From contig CANRFJ010000001.1 in NCBI GenBank assembly GCA_947629865.1, positions 169,590 through 233,589 of the forward strand: a DNA stretch of 64,000 nt. The letters are read 5' to 3'. The notes under the pieces are model-generated. The model did no database searches and was not told where the DNA came from. It saw only the letters and a program-made list of their open reading frames with translations. Each line of letters starts with the position of its first letter. Position 1 is the stretch's first letter. Positions 44,335-53,949 of this stretch are shown in pieces. A program made the translations under genes and the position numbers. The DNA comes from an uncultured Lachnospiraceae bacterium (GTDB taxonomy: Bacteria; Bacillota; Clostridia; Lachnospirales; Lachnospiraceae).

Positions 44335-45972
44335 GTGAAAAAGATTGTACTGGGTATTCTGGGGTGCGCAGCGGCCCTGTCGCTCATGACGGCGGCGTAT
44401 GCGCCGGGAGAGAGCCATGCGGCCATCAAGGGGAGTCTGAACAGGAAAAAAGCCACAATCGCAGTCGGCAGGACGGTCAAACTGAAGGTGAAGAAGAAGG
44501 GCTCTGCAAAAGTGAGGTTTGCCACGTCGAAGAAATCGGTGGCGAAGGTCTCCGGAAAGGGAAAGGTGACGGGCTGTAAGAAGGGAAAAGCCGTCATTAC
44601 CGCACGGTTGAAAAAGGGGCGGAAGACGAAAAAACTGAAATGTAAGATAACCGTGGTGAAGGGAGCAAAAAAACTGCGCATATTAAATGCGAAGAAAAAG
44701 AAAGTGACCTCGGTCTCTGTGGATAAATACGATACGGTAAAACTCACAGCCCGCATTTTACCCGAAAGCTCCAACGACGTGGTGCGCTGGAGTTCTGCCA
44801 ATCCGGACATCGCCACGGTGAGCGACGGAGAGATTACCGGCCAGTATGTGGGAAAGACGACCGTTACGGCCCGGACGTACAGCGGCAAAAAGGTGAAAAT
44901 AAAGGTCTCTGTCAAAAAACCGGTACTTGAGAAGGCGCTGAAGACTGTCTATGCGGACGATTTCTCCGTGGGAGTGTCGGCGAACACCTGGCAGCTGCAG
45001 GGAGTCGGCAGATATGCACAGGCCAAAGAGCTGATAACCGGTCAGTTTAACAGCATTACGATGGAAAATCAGATGGAGCCGGACGCCCTCATAAGCGCCG
45101 ACACCCGCCAGCAGACCGATGATTTCGCTGTCGTGATTAATACGGGCGCGCTGGATGAGATTCTGCGGCTGGCGTCTGACAGCGGACAGAAATTGAGGGG
45201 AAACTGTCTGGTATGGGATAAGCAGACGCCGGAGTGGTTTTTCTGCGAGGGCTACGATACCCGCAATGGATATGCCTCCAGGGAGGTCATGAAGGGCCGT
45301 CTGGAGAGTTATATCCGGCAGGTGCTTACCTACTGCCAGGAGAGATATCCGGGTGTTGTGAGCGCCTGGGACGTAGTGAAGGAAGCGGTGGGGAGCGATG
45401 GGAAATTCCGCACCGATTCGAACTGGTACCGGACATACGGCGACAGCAGCTATATCACCGACGCCTTTGAATTTGCCAGGCAGTATGCGGAACCGGACGC
45501 GGGCGTGTTTTACAGTGACTGCGATGAATATGTGCCGGTCAAGAGAGACGCCGTCTGCGCATTGGTAAAGGATCTGTACAACAGGGGAATCTGCGATGGG
45601 ATCGCCATGCAGTCCCACTATTCCATGGATTATCCGACGGTGGCTCAGGTGCGGGTGGCCATTCAGAAATACAATGGCATTGCGCCGGGCAGGATACAGA
45701 TCCAGCTGACGGAGCTGGATATACACAACACAGACCGCACGGCGGCGCAGCACAAGAAGGTGGCGGATCGGTACGGCTCGCTGTTCCAGATGCTGGTGTC
45801 TTTGAGGAGGAGCCAGGGAGTCAACATTACCAATGTGACGTTCTGGGGACTGACAGATGCCGATTCATGGCTCACGGGACTTCGGGGCGAGACCAGCTAT
45901 CCGGCGCTCTTTGGAGGGGATTATGCGGCCAAGACAGCCTATTTTTCCGTACTGGAGGCGGCAGGCCGATAA
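44335..45972 (+). CDS. Secreted GH10-family enzyme with divergent active site
   Basis: 545 residues from GTG 44335 (GAGGT 8 bases before; ATG 44329 is too close to it). Signal peptide, then two Ig-like Big_2 regions, the first extremely Lys-rich, then a GH10 barrel. The acid/base Glu (E350, WDVVKEAV) and the nucleophile Glu (E460, LTELDIH) are present. But the Asn normally before the first Glu is Lys, and the GHTLVWH motif reads GNCLVWD, so both of its His are lost. NDYN reads SDCD. The fold is surely GH10; xylanase activity may be changed. AAGGAGG of the SGNH gene follows 20 bases later. Confidence 0.85.
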   Translation: MKKIVLGILGCAAALSLMTAAYAPGESHAAIKGSLNRKKATIAVGRTVKLKVKKKGSAKVRFATSKKSVAKVSGKGKVTGCKKGKAVITARLKKGRKTKKLKCKITVVKGAKKLRILNAKKKKVTSVSVDKYDTVKLTARILPESSNDVVRWSSANPDIATVSDGEITGQYVGKTTVTARTYSGKKVKIKVSVKKPVLEKALKTVYADDFSVGVSANTWQLQGVGRYAQAKELITGQFNSITMENQMEPDALISADTRQQTDDFAVVINTGALDEILRLASDSGQKLRGNCLVWDKQTPEWFFCEGYDTRNGYASREVMKGRLESYIRQVLTYCQERYPGVVSAWDVVKEAVGSDGKFRTDSNWYRTYGDSSYITDAFEFARQYAEPDAGVFYSDCDEYVPVKRDAVCALVKDLYNRGICDGIAMQSHYSMDYPTVAQVRVAIQKYNGIAPGRIQIQLTELDIHNTDRTAAQHKKVADRYGSLFQMLVSLRRSQGVNITNVTFWGLTDADSWLTGLRGETSYPALFGGDYAAKTAYFSVLEAAGR

Positions 45973-46004
45973 AATAAAAACTATTATCTATAAGGAGGAT
46001 GTAT

Positions 46005-47804
46005 ATGAAAAAGAAATACGCCAAAAAAATTTTGTGCCACGGGCTGGCGCTTGCCATGGTGTGCTCACTGTTTGGAGCCGCGCCGGTCGGCGCCGGGGCC
46101 ACAGAGGTCAGGGCGGCGGATGCGGCTGCCTTCAGTCCGACCACAGAAATCAGAGACAAAATGGTGCAGAGCAGTCTGTACTCAACGGGAAACAACGCCC
46201 GAATCAAGAAGGTGATAGAAAGAGCCCGCGCCGGCGAGACGGTATCGCTTGCCTATATCGGCGGCTCCATCACAGAGGGCGCTCTGGCTTCCCCGAACTC
46301 AAACTGCTACGCGGAGACGTCGGCGACTGCCTTTGGGAAAAAATACGGCACAGACGGCGGCTCCAATGTCCACTTTATCAACGCCGGAATGAGCGGTACG
46401 CCGTCGGATATAGGCGTTATCCGCTATGAGAGAGATGTTATCGGCCGTCTGCCGGAGGGACAGGATTACCCGGATATCCTGTTTATTGAATTTGCCGTCA
46501 ACGATTTTAATCGGGCAACAGGCGGCGGAGCCTATGAGGGACTAATCCGCAGAGCCCTGAAGTCAGGCTCGGCGGTCGTATTGATTTTCTCAGTATTTCA
46601 CAACAAAAATATAGTCTGTGAACCCGAGTACCGGCCGTATGGAGCGCATTATGATCTCCCCATGGTCAGCATGGGAGATGCGATTAACGACTATTACCAG
46701 CAGGCTGGCTTTGAGGCGTGGTACTACGGCGGAGACGGTATGCACCCGAACAACGACGGCCATAAGCTGATGGCGGACTGTGTCATGAACCTGTTTGACA
46801 AACTGGACGCAGAAGATCCCGAAGAAGACAATATAACCGATGTGGATTCCATGGCGACATATTATAAAAATACCGGTAATTATGACGATATCCGTATGAT
46901 CGACCAGATGTATAAGGAGGGATCCGATCAGGCCGTTCTCTCCGTGGAAGCGGGAGGATTTAACCAGAAGGACGGGGCGACCGGCAATTTTCAGTATGTC
47001 TACAACGGAAAGAGCAATGCTGCGTGGTTCCCGGACAACTGGATGCACAGCTCCGGCAGCGGCAATGACTCGTTCAAAGTGTCCCTGTACTGCCGGACGA
47101 TAATGCTTCTGTATAAGATAAGCGGCAGCACTCAGTTCGGAAAGGCAGATGTGTATATTGACGGCAAAAAGAAGACAACGCTGAACTGTTATGAGTCGGG
47201 CGGCTGGAACTGCGGCAAGGTGAGCCTTGTCCTGACCGAGCAGACGGCAGCGGTTCACACGCTTGAATTGAAGATGGCAGAGGGAAATGAGAGCAAGAAA
47301 TTTACGGTGCTGGCGGTTGGCTATAAGGCGGGCGAGGGCGTGCCGCCTGCGGTGACTCCGTCTCCATCTCCGTCCCCGTCTCCCTCTGTGACTCCATCCG
47401 CGTCGCCAGTTCCCGCAGTGACGCCGTCGCCCACCGGACAGCAGGGCTCCGTGACGAACTCACCGAAACCGCCGGCCTCCCCGCAGCCGACAGTAGCTGC
47501 GGAGACGACCGTTAAAAAACCCGGCAAGCCGGCGATAAAGAAATTGAAGAACCAGAAGAAAAATAAGGTGGTTCTGACGCTTTCCAAAAAGGTTTCCGGC
47601 GCGGCGGGATACCAGGTGGCATATGCGAAGAAAGCCTCTATGAAAGGACAGAAGAAAAAATCCTTTAAGGGCCTTCGGGTGACAGTTAAGGGGCTGAAGA
47701 AAAAGAAGACATATTATTTCCGCGTCCGTGCGTATGTAAAGAAGGACGGGAAGAAAGTATATGGAAACTGGAGCCAAAAGAAAAGGATTAAAGTAAAGAA
47801 ATAG
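46005..47804 (+). CDS. Secreted SGNH/GDSL-type esterase with Lys-rich FnIII-like tail
   Basis: 599 residues from the ATG at 46005 (AAGGAGG 8 bases upstream). Signal peptide to about residue 30. The SGNH hydrolase has its Ser in YIGGSITEG, the Asn in IEFAVNDFN and Asp/His in GDGMHPNNDGH. A second beta-rich region follows (about 290-430), then a Pro/Ser/Thr linker and a strongly basic FnIII-like domain (AGYQVAYAKK, then TYYFRVRAYVKKDG). Such esterases often remove acetyl groups from xylan. The gene is co-transcribed with GH10 (33 bases apart), which supports that reading. Substrate not proven. Confidence 0.82.
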   Translation: MKKKYAKKILCHGLALAMVCSLFGAAPVGAGATEVRAADAAAFSPTTEIRDKMVQSSLYSTGNNARIKKVIERARAGETVSLAYIGGSITEGALASPNSNCYAETSATAFGKKYGTDGGSNVHFINAGMSGTPSDIGVIRYERDVIGRLPEGQDYPDILFIEFAVNDFNRATGGGAYEGLIRRALKSGSAVVLIFSVFHNKNIVCEPEYRPYGAHYDLPMVSMGDAINDYYQQAGFEAWYYGGDGMHPNNDGHKLMADCVMNLFDKLDAEDPEEDNITDVDSMATYYKNTGNYDDIRMIDQMYKEGSDQAVLSVEAGGFNQKDGATGNFQYVYNGKSNAAWFPDNWMHSSGSGNDSFKVSLYCRTIMLLYKISGSTQFGKADVYIDGKKKTTLNCYESGGWNCGKVSLVLTEQTAAVHTLELKMAEGNESKKFTVLAVGYKAGEGVPPAVTPSPSPSPSPSVTPSASPVPAVTPSPTGQQGSVTNSPKPPASPQPTVAAETTVKKPGKPAIKKLKNQKKNKVVLTLSKKVSGAAGYQVAYAKKASMKGQKKKSFKGLRVTVKGLKKKKTYYFRVRAYVKKDGKKVYGNWSQKKRIKVKK

Positions 47805-47849
47805 AAATAACTATAGCTATTATAGTAATAGTGGGAGAGCAGCGAGCAA

Positions 47850-47918
47850 AAAACCCCTCCCGCCGATTCGTCCTTCAGCGCCTTGAGCTGCCGGATTAAA
47901 TCGGCGGAGAGGGGTTTT
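47850..47918. terminator. Bidirectional terminator between two convergent genes
   Basis: AAAACCCCTCCCGCCGATT (47850-47868) pairs with AATCGGCGGAGAGGGGTTTT (47899-47918). The SGNH gene ends on one side and the C1 protease gene on the other. Confidence 0.85.
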
Positions 47919-47964
47919 CTCTGTGAATCACACTCTGAGCATTTTCACCTTCAATCAATTCCGC

Positions 47965-50799
47965 TTATCGGATCACAATCTTTATCCTGGCTGTTTTGCC
48001 GGAGCCGTCCCCTGCCTTTACGCGGACATAGAGAGTTTTACCCCGCCCTTTCTTCTTTGCCTTGAGCACGCCCTTTTGGGAGAGGGAGGCCCATTTTTTG
48101 TACTTCTTCTTTGTGAGACGCCAGGAGAGAGTTACTTTGCCGGCTCTCTTTTTCGTGATTTTCAGATATTTCTTTAACTTCAGTTTCTTGCCCGCCCTCA
48201 CCTTCTTCTTTGCGGGGGAAAAGCGCAGTTTCTTTACGATGCGCTTATTCTGTACAGAGGCGCTGGCGTCCTGACCGGTTCCGGAAGTGTCCGCCGTCGG
48301 GGAGACAGCCGGCGTATTGTCCGCGGGAGAAGATACGGCCGGATTTGTCGTCGGAGCCGGGGCTGTCGTCGGAACTGGATCTGTCGTCGGTGCCGGAGAT
48401 ACCGTCTGGACAGGCGGAGAGGTAGGCTCCACGGCCGGAGGAAATTCCGGTTCAATCGCTGTGATGAGGAATCCGTAAGCCGTAGAAAATTCATCGGCAA
48501 TTAACCTCATCTTTATGATGGAAGAATCAATATAAATGGTCTGTCCGGCCAGTTCATCGCCGGTGTAACGGGCCATCTCCTCTCCGTCCTCATTATAGAA
48601 CACAAGGAAATCGTAATCTTCTTCCAAATTCGTATTGTCGGAGAAAGTGATATTGTAACCGACCGCCCCCTCTCTGGCATATTCAAAGCGCTGCGTCGCA
48701 TCAGTCAGATAGGGGTGGAAGCTCTGCATATCCTCCAGAAGTACCTCCTCCGGTTTTGGCTCTGTCACAGTGACGAGGCACTGGGCGCGCTGGCTGCCGG
48801 CCGACGCCTCGATGATGACGCCCCTGCTCCCCGTCGCAGACAGGGCCAGAATGGTTCCGTCGGGACGGACGGTCACTTTGGAGGCATCGTAAGATCTCCA
48901 TGTAATGGAATCTGTGGAGTCCGCCGGTACGGGTACGGCCGTTAGCTTCTGCTGCTGATTCAGAAGGAGCTGAACGCTTTCTTGCAGGGACAGGCTCTCG
49001 GCCGGTATTTCCCTTACAGTCACGGCAACCGACAGGCGGTGTCCGTTAATCTCGCCCGTCACAGTGGTGGCGCCGTCACTCACGCCGTATACGACTCCAT
49101 TGCTCACTCTGGCGATGCTGTCGTCCTCCGATTTCCAGAAAATGAGAGTATCGGTGACATTTTCGGGCGACAGGGTATAATCGAGAGCCACCGACTGCCC
49201 GGCGCCGACGGTGAGACTCGTCTTTCCGGCGGCGATCCCGTCACAGGGGACGCTGTTATCTATACCGGTAAAGGCCTTGATGCGCAGGTTGCCCAAAATG
49301 CTGTCACCCAGTGAGGTTATGTCGCTCCAATGGCCGGCCGTGTCCATGAGATAACTCTCGCCCTCCTTTGCGGAGACTTCCTCAAAGATGCCGCCGTTTT
49401 CATCGGAATACATATCATCCTCCGCGGCGATGAAGGTCGGTCCGTCTTCTCCGTTATCCAGCCGGATAACGACGGAAAACCTTTCACCCGGCTCAAGCGG
49501 TATATCCGATGCACCATGTTCGGTAAAATCAATGGTGTGGTACCCGATCTCATCGACGGTTCCCCTGATTGCCTCTCCCGCCGGAGTGTCTCCCACGGGA
49601 GCAGCCGTGTCCTTCAAATGGCGGTATATCTGAATCTCATAGTTTACCTCCCGCTCGGTCGTCCAGAAGGAGACGGCCTCCAGGGACTCACTGTGCTGCG
49701 CCTGATAGACATTGGCCATGGCGGAGTAGCCGCTCAGCCAGGAGGAGATCGCGCCGTTGTCGTACTGGTAATTGCAGTCGTAGTTGTCCGCTGTGTCCAT
49801 GTCGTAAAAAGTGACGGAGGAGTCCTCCTTGTTCAGTACGCTGTCCTCATAGGATACCCAGCAGTATCCGTCCTCGCCCACGTCGTCCGTCCCCCAGCTG
49901 TTGCGGAACAGCCAGGCGCCCGGCTTCGAGGGGCGGTGTTTTCTGTTGAAATTGCTGACCGGGTAATTGTCGTCCCAGCCGACTAGCAATACCGAGTGGT
50001 TTGAGGACAGCTTGTCGTCGTCCACATACCACGATTGATAGTCGCTGCTGTAATAGGAGGAGTACTCCTCGTTTGTTTCGGGGCCATGGACGTCGATGAC
50101 GGCGGCGTAGCCCTTTTCCATAAGCGCTCTCTTTATCCTGTTGGGAGTCGCCAAATAGATGGTCTCGGCATTTTCCAGATGGTAGGAATCCTCCTGATAC
50201 ATCAGGCTGTCGGGCAGACGGAAGGCCGGCGACAAATCGTCTACATCGCCATTTTCAATGGCGGCAAACGGCGCTTTGTCTTCCGTGACGGCTCCGCGCC
50301 AGCTCGCCAGCGCGGTGGCCGATATCTCGCAATTGCCGCCCAGATTATAGGAATCGCCGTTTCGGGCGGAGATGGTATCGCCTTCTGTCAGATTCAGGGG
50401 ATCCAGCCAGCGGTTATAGGTCGCGAAAACAAGCTGCCGCTCGGACAGATCCGGATTTTCTGCAATTCCCTTCTGGACAAGATTGGATTCGGCGGAGCCA
50501 AGTGCCGCAAAAGCCCAGCAGGAGCCGGTGCTTTTCTGATCCTTCACAGAGGAGAGAACGCCCGTCGTCCTCAGATCAAAGGAGGAGGGGAGGGCCGCCG
50601 CTCTCTGTGTCTTCCCGCTTTTCTCATCCTTCAGATCGGAGCGGTCGTATACGGGGTGTCTGTAGGGAATATAACCCATATTGCCTATGTGCGGCGGATC
50701 CTGCTGGCCGCTGTGGGAGCCGGTATCCGCGGCCGCCGGTATCCCCGGCGCCAGCAGGATAGCGCTCGCCAGTATCGCTGCTGCTTTCCATATCTTCAT
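47965..50799 (-). CDS. Secreted papain-like C1 protease with lectin-like and Ig-like domains
   Basis: 944 residues. Signal peptide to about 24. The C1A protease domain has Gln in VKDQKSTGSCWAFAAL with C94, His in SSNHSVLLVGW (H268) and Asn in FRNSWG (N300), so the catalytic triad is complete. A lectin-like beta region follows, as in clostridial C1 proteases with a cell-surface role. Then come two Big_2 Ig-like domains (about 530-690), a CUB-like beta region, a Pro/Thr-rich linker (about 800-870) and a very basic C-terminal domain. The last resembles the Ig-like modules of the GH43 and GH10 proteins. GGAGGTTACTT precedes the ATG. Confidence 0.87.
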   Translation of the reverse strand: MKIWKAAAILASAILLAPGIPAAADTGSHSGQQDPPHIGNMGYIPYRHPVYDRSDLKDEKSGKTQRAAALPSSFDLRTTGVLSSVKDQKSTGSCWAFAALGSAESNLVQKGIAENPDLSERQLVFATYNRWLDPLNLTEGDTISARNGDSYNLGGNCEISATALASWRGAVTEDKAPFAAIENGDVDDLSPAFRLPDSLMYQEDSYHLENAETIYLATPNRIKRALMEKGYAAVIDVHGPETNEEYSSYYSSDYQSWYVDDDKLSSNHSVLLVGWDDNYPVSNFNRKHRPSKPGAWLFRNSWGTDDVGEDGYCWVSYEDSVLNKEDSSVTFYDMDTADNYDCNYQYDNGAISSWLSGYSAMANVYQAQHSESLEAVSFWTTEREVNYEIQIYRHLKDTAAPVGDTPAGEAIRGTVDEIGYHTIDFTEHGASDIPLEPGERFSVVIRLDNGEDGPTFIAAEDDMYSDENGGIFEEVSAKEGESYLMDTAGHWSDITSLGDSILGNLRIKAFTGIDNSVPCDGIAAGKTSLTVGAGQSVALDYTLSPENVTDTLIFWKSEDDSIARVSNGVVYGVSDGATTVTGEINGHRLSVAVTVREIPAESLSLQESVQLLLNQQQKLTAVPVPADSTDSITWRSYDASKVTVRPDGTILALSATGSRGVIIEASAGSQRAQCLVTVTEPKPEEVLLEDMQSFHPYLTDATQRFEYAREGAVGYNITFSDNTNLEEDYDFLVFYNEDGEEMARYTGDELAGQTIYIDSSIIKMRLIADEFSTAYGFLITAIEPEFPPAVEPTSPPVQTVSPAPTTDPVPTTAPAPTTNPAVSSPADNTPAVSPTADTSGTGQDASASVQNKRIVKKLRFSPAKKKVRAGKKLKLKKYLKITKKRAGKVTLSWRLTKKKYKKWASLSQKGVLKAKKKGRGKTLYVRVKAGDGSGKTARIKIVIR

Positions 50800-50836
50800 A
50801 AGTAACCTCCATTTCGCGGGGTTTAGGGCATATTAC

Positions 50837-51166
50837 CTACTCGTCATCCAGTTTTTTGTTGATAAATTCGTCCCACTCGCTGTCCTCTCCGTCCTCGGCG
50901 TCCTCGTAGGCCTCGGCCAGTTCCTCCAGCAAATCGTCGTCCTCGATATTTGTCAGGGTGAACTCGGTCTCCTCACCCTTATCCTCGATCTCCACACCGA
51001 AGAAATACCGTTCCTCTAACTGCTCGTCTGTGGGAATCAGGGCGGCGTAGTTCTCGCCGTCGTACTCAAATACACATTCCACCTGACACTCCAGTTCGCT
51101 GCCGTCCTCCAGTTCGAGATTTAAGATGATTTCTTCCTCTGTATCGTCCGGTTCTCTGTTAAACAT
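50837..51166 (-). CDS. DUF1292 domain protein
   Basis: 109 residues, strongly acidic. The start at 51166 is preferred, with GGACGGAGAG upstream; a longer frame to 51232 exists but lacks a site. IILNLELEDGSELECQVECVF, then YFFGVE and an acidic C-terminus, is the DUF1292 pattern seen in Firmicutes. The function of the family is not known. It stands alone between two secreted-protein genes. Confidence 0.8.
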   Translation of the reverse strand: MFNREPDDTEEEIILNLELEDGSELECQVECVFEYDGENYAALIPTDEQLEERYFFGVEIEDKGEETEFTLTNIEDDDLLEELAEAYEDAEDGEDSEWDEFINKKLDDE

Positions 51167-51305
51167 ATCTCTCCGTCCTCTCTGTTTTAATACCGGCCGG
51201 AACATGCGTATATCCGTGCCCGGCCGGCACAATCATTGTAACACGTTTCCGAGAGAAATGCAAAAGAAAACATTCGGCGGTTTCCTGTTCAAAATTCCCC
51301 GCGGC

Positions 51306-53294
51306 CTATGCCTCCACAGACTTCCATGTGCGGATATCATAGGCGTGAATGGTGACGCCGCTCACGTCCACCACATAGAAATATTCTCCAATCCGCAGGC
51401 CGCGGACGTCCTCCGCCCAGGCCTTGCTGTCCTTCAGCGTGTGGGACAGCGCCTTTTCCCACCTTCCGTTCTGATACCGGAACACAAAATATTTTACAGC
51501 GCCGTCCGCGCTGACGGTGCAGAATCCGACCAGACGGCGTGTCTCGTCCACAAATACGGTTCGGTGATCCTCTCCGGCGGAGCACTCGCTCCACTTCCCC
51601 AGGAGAGTGGTTGCGGTCTCGGTGAGCTCATAATTTTTCCCGATGGAGAACAGGGAGAGCTTTATGCGGGAATTTTCATTTCCGTCCGCTTTTTTGCCGC
51701 CCTTGCCGATTCCCACCAGCATACCGTCGCCGAAGGAGTGGAGGTAGTCGGAAAAGCCGGGCAGCTTCAATTCGGATTTCAGCTCCGGTTTTTCCGGATT
51801 GGAAAAATCAACGGCAAAGACCGGATCGGTCTGGCGGTAGGTGACGAAATAGGCGATGTTGTCGATAAAGTAGGAGGCGTAGATTTCTTCGTCGATGCCG
51901 AGGTCGGAGATCTCGCCGATCAGCTTCATGTTCCCGTCCATAACGGCCAGGCCGTTCGTCCGGCGCCTGCCATCGGAGCGGGTGTAGACAAGGCAGAGAT
52001 TTTCCCTGTATTCGTGGAGGCAGTAGGAGTTTTTGATCTGTCCCCGTATCTGCGCCTTTGCGTCGTACCGGAAGACGCCTCCCTCACAGGTGTAGCGGGC
52101 AATGGCGGACAAGTCGGAATTATCGGAATCGTAACCGGATTTGACGGTATATATATGGCGGGTATTCACATAGCAGGTATCAAAATTTCCGAAGGCGGCC
52201 AGCGAGTCCTTGAAATCCTCCGGCTCGTCTAAGACAAGAGAGGTCATGACCATATAGGAGTTGTCGCTCTTTTTGTCCGTCAGGCAGATATCCTCCGGCG
52301 GGATATTCCTCCCGTTAATCTGCGGGACAAATTTCTCCGGCTTCTCCGGAGAGCAGTCGGAGGCGAATACCTGGTAATTGGAAAAAGTATACAGGACGCC
52401 GTCGCAGAGGCGGGAGGTGTTGAAGCGGCCGCTCTGGGACAGGGAGGCTGTCTTTTTTGGCTTCTCCGGACGGGAGACGTCATAGACACAGATGCTCGTC
52501 AGGGGAGAGTCGTCTACCCCGATAACGTCCGCTGACGCGTCATTCTCGTCCGCACCGGATTCGTCCCAGGGAGTCCCCAACAGAACCACACGGTTTCCGT
52601 CCAGATACATCTCGTTGCAATTCTGATTGTAGATACGGGTTGCGGAGAGAAACTTCGTGGCCCCGCCGTCCACCTGATAGATGGACAGCGTATATCCGAC
52701 GGTGTTCTTCCATATCGTGTAGATATGGGAGCCGTCTGTCTTGACAATATCCCCCTCCATCACATCCTCCACCTGAGTGTCGGTGTCGGAATAATCGCGG
52801 CTGCCTGCTTTTGACGTTGCCGCAAAAGAGTCGTCCGTCCCGCCGATTTCTTCATGCGGAGCATGAGGAACGAGTGAGGTATCGTTCTCCGCCATTGATG
52901 TCTCATAGTGCACCTCATTCTGATACCGGTTGATGAGCCGGCACACGGTATCATAGGTCTTCTCGCCCCCGTGTCCGTCGGGGGCTTCGCCTGTCTGGAC
53001 GGAGCGCTGCGCATCCGTCGTCTCGGGCAGTAATATCTCCGGCGCTACCACGCTCTGGCGCAGGGCGAGGCCGGTAATCAGGACAAGGGCCAGACAGGCG
53101 GCGGTGGCAAGCGCCGTCCGGGGGATTCTCCTGTGTGTGGACGCCTGGCTTTGGCGGAGCGGGAAACGCGCTGCCCGGCGCTTCTGCCTGACGCCTGAGA
53201 GCGTCTCCTCCATCTTTTCCGGGTGTAGGGAGTCCGGCACGGGGCTGGAATCCGCCTCTTTTTTTATGCGATCAAAAATTTCCTGTTCGTTCAT
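51306..53294 (-). CDS. Membrane-anchored beta-propeller protein next to an ECF sigma gene
   Basis: 662 residues. The first 60 residues are cytoplasmic and charged, then one membrane helix (about 60-80, TALATAACLALVLITGLAL), then an extracytoplasmic propeller of the Beta_propel type (repeated VYDVSRPEKPKK and VDFSNPEKPELK-like strands). The gene starts 20 bases after the sigma gene, with AAGGAGGT. Position and topology suggest a regulator of that sigma factor (anti-sigma or sensor), but no classical anti-sigma zinc motif is visible. The family also occurs without sigma genes, so this is inference. Confidence 0.75.
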   Translation of the reverse strand: MNEQEIFDRIKKEADSSPVPDSLHPEKMEETLSGVRQKRRAARFPLRQSQASTHRRIPRTALATAACLALVLITGLALRQSVVAPEILLPETTDAQRSVQTGEAPDGHGGEKTYDTVCRLINRYQNEVHYETSMAENDTSLVPHAPHEEIGGTDDSFAATSKAGSRDYSDTDTQVEDVMEGDIVKTDGSHIYTIWKNTVGYTLSIYQVDGGATKFLSATRIYNQNCNEMYLDGNRVVLLGTPWDESGADENDASADVIGVDDSPLTSICVYDVSRPEKPKKTASLSQSGRFNTSRLCDGVLYTFSNYQVFASDCSPEKPEKFVPQINGRNIPPEDICLTDKKSDNSYMVMTSLVLDEPEDFKDSLAAFGNFDTCYVNTRHIYTVKSGYDSDNSDLSAIARYTCEGGVFRYDAKAQIRGQIKNSYCLHEYRENLCLVYTRSDGRRRTNGLAVMDGNMKLIGEISDLGIDEEIYASYFIDNIAYFVTYRQTDPVFAVDFSNPEKPELKSELKLPGFSDYLHSFGDGMLVGIGKGGKKADGNENSRIKLSLFSIGKNYELTETATTLLGKWSECSAGEDHRTVFVDETRRLVGFCTVSADGAVKYFVFRYQNGRWEKALSHTLKDSKAWAEDVRGLRIGEYFYVVDVSGVTIHAYDIRTWKSVEA

Positions 53295-53314
53295 GGGATA
53301 GTACCTCCTTATAG

Positions 53315-53827
53315 TCAGCGTTCGAGATAGGTGCGCAGCCGGGCCAGGGCGCGGCTTTTCAGGGAGCGGACGGTTCCCTCCCTCTTGCGGAGCAGTCCGG
53401 CGATCTCCCGGCTGTTGTAGCCGGTAAAGACGGACAGGGTGATGACCAGGCGCTCGTCCTCAGAGAGGAGAGACAGCAATTCTTCCAGCTCCGGAGCCAG
53501 ATAGCCGGCCTCCTCCCCCGATGGTTCGGAGAGAGAGGCGTCCGCCAGATAGGTGGAAGCCGCCTGCTGTCTCATGAGCCGCCGGCACTCATTGGCGGCA
53601 ATCTGAAAGAGCCAGCTCTTAAAGGAATTGTTTTTCCTCAGGCCGGATAGATGTTCATAGGCCTTTAATACGGCTCCGCTGACGGCGTCCTCTGCGGCGT
53701 GTGGATTTTTTAACAGGCAGAGGGCGAAGCGGTATAAATCCGTATAGTATTTTTCGTAGAGTTTGGCGAAGGCGTGAGTGTCGCCCTGTTTGGCCAGGGC
53801 CACCAACGACCATTCCATATTTGTCAT
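53315..53827 (-). CDS. ECF-type RNA polymerase sigma factor
   Basis: 170 residues. Region 2 is YRFALCLLKNPHAAEDAVSG (core and -10 binding). Region 4 is LSVFTGYNSREIAGLL, then REGTVRSLKSRALARL (-35 binding). Length and missing region 3 fit the ECF group. Start behind AGGAGG. Co-transcribed with the beta-propeller gene. Which genes it serves is not visible from this window. Confidence 0.92.
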   Translation of the reverse strand: MTNMEWSLVALAKQGDTHAFAKLYEKYYTDLYRFALCLLKNPHAAEDAVSGAVLKAYEHLSGLRKNNSFKSWLFQIAANECRRLMRQQAASTYLADASLSEPSGEEAGYLAPELEELLSLLSEDERLVITLSVFTGYNSREIAGLLRKREGTVRSLKSRALARLRTYLER

Positions 53828-53949
53828 AATCCGTTATTCCTCCTGTTGTGATATATCACTGTCGCGCGTACTTCTCCACCCTTCACAGATTAGATGCAGG
53901 AGAGACAGAAAGTGTTGCAGGAATGTTTGTCCTGCTTTATACTGATAGT

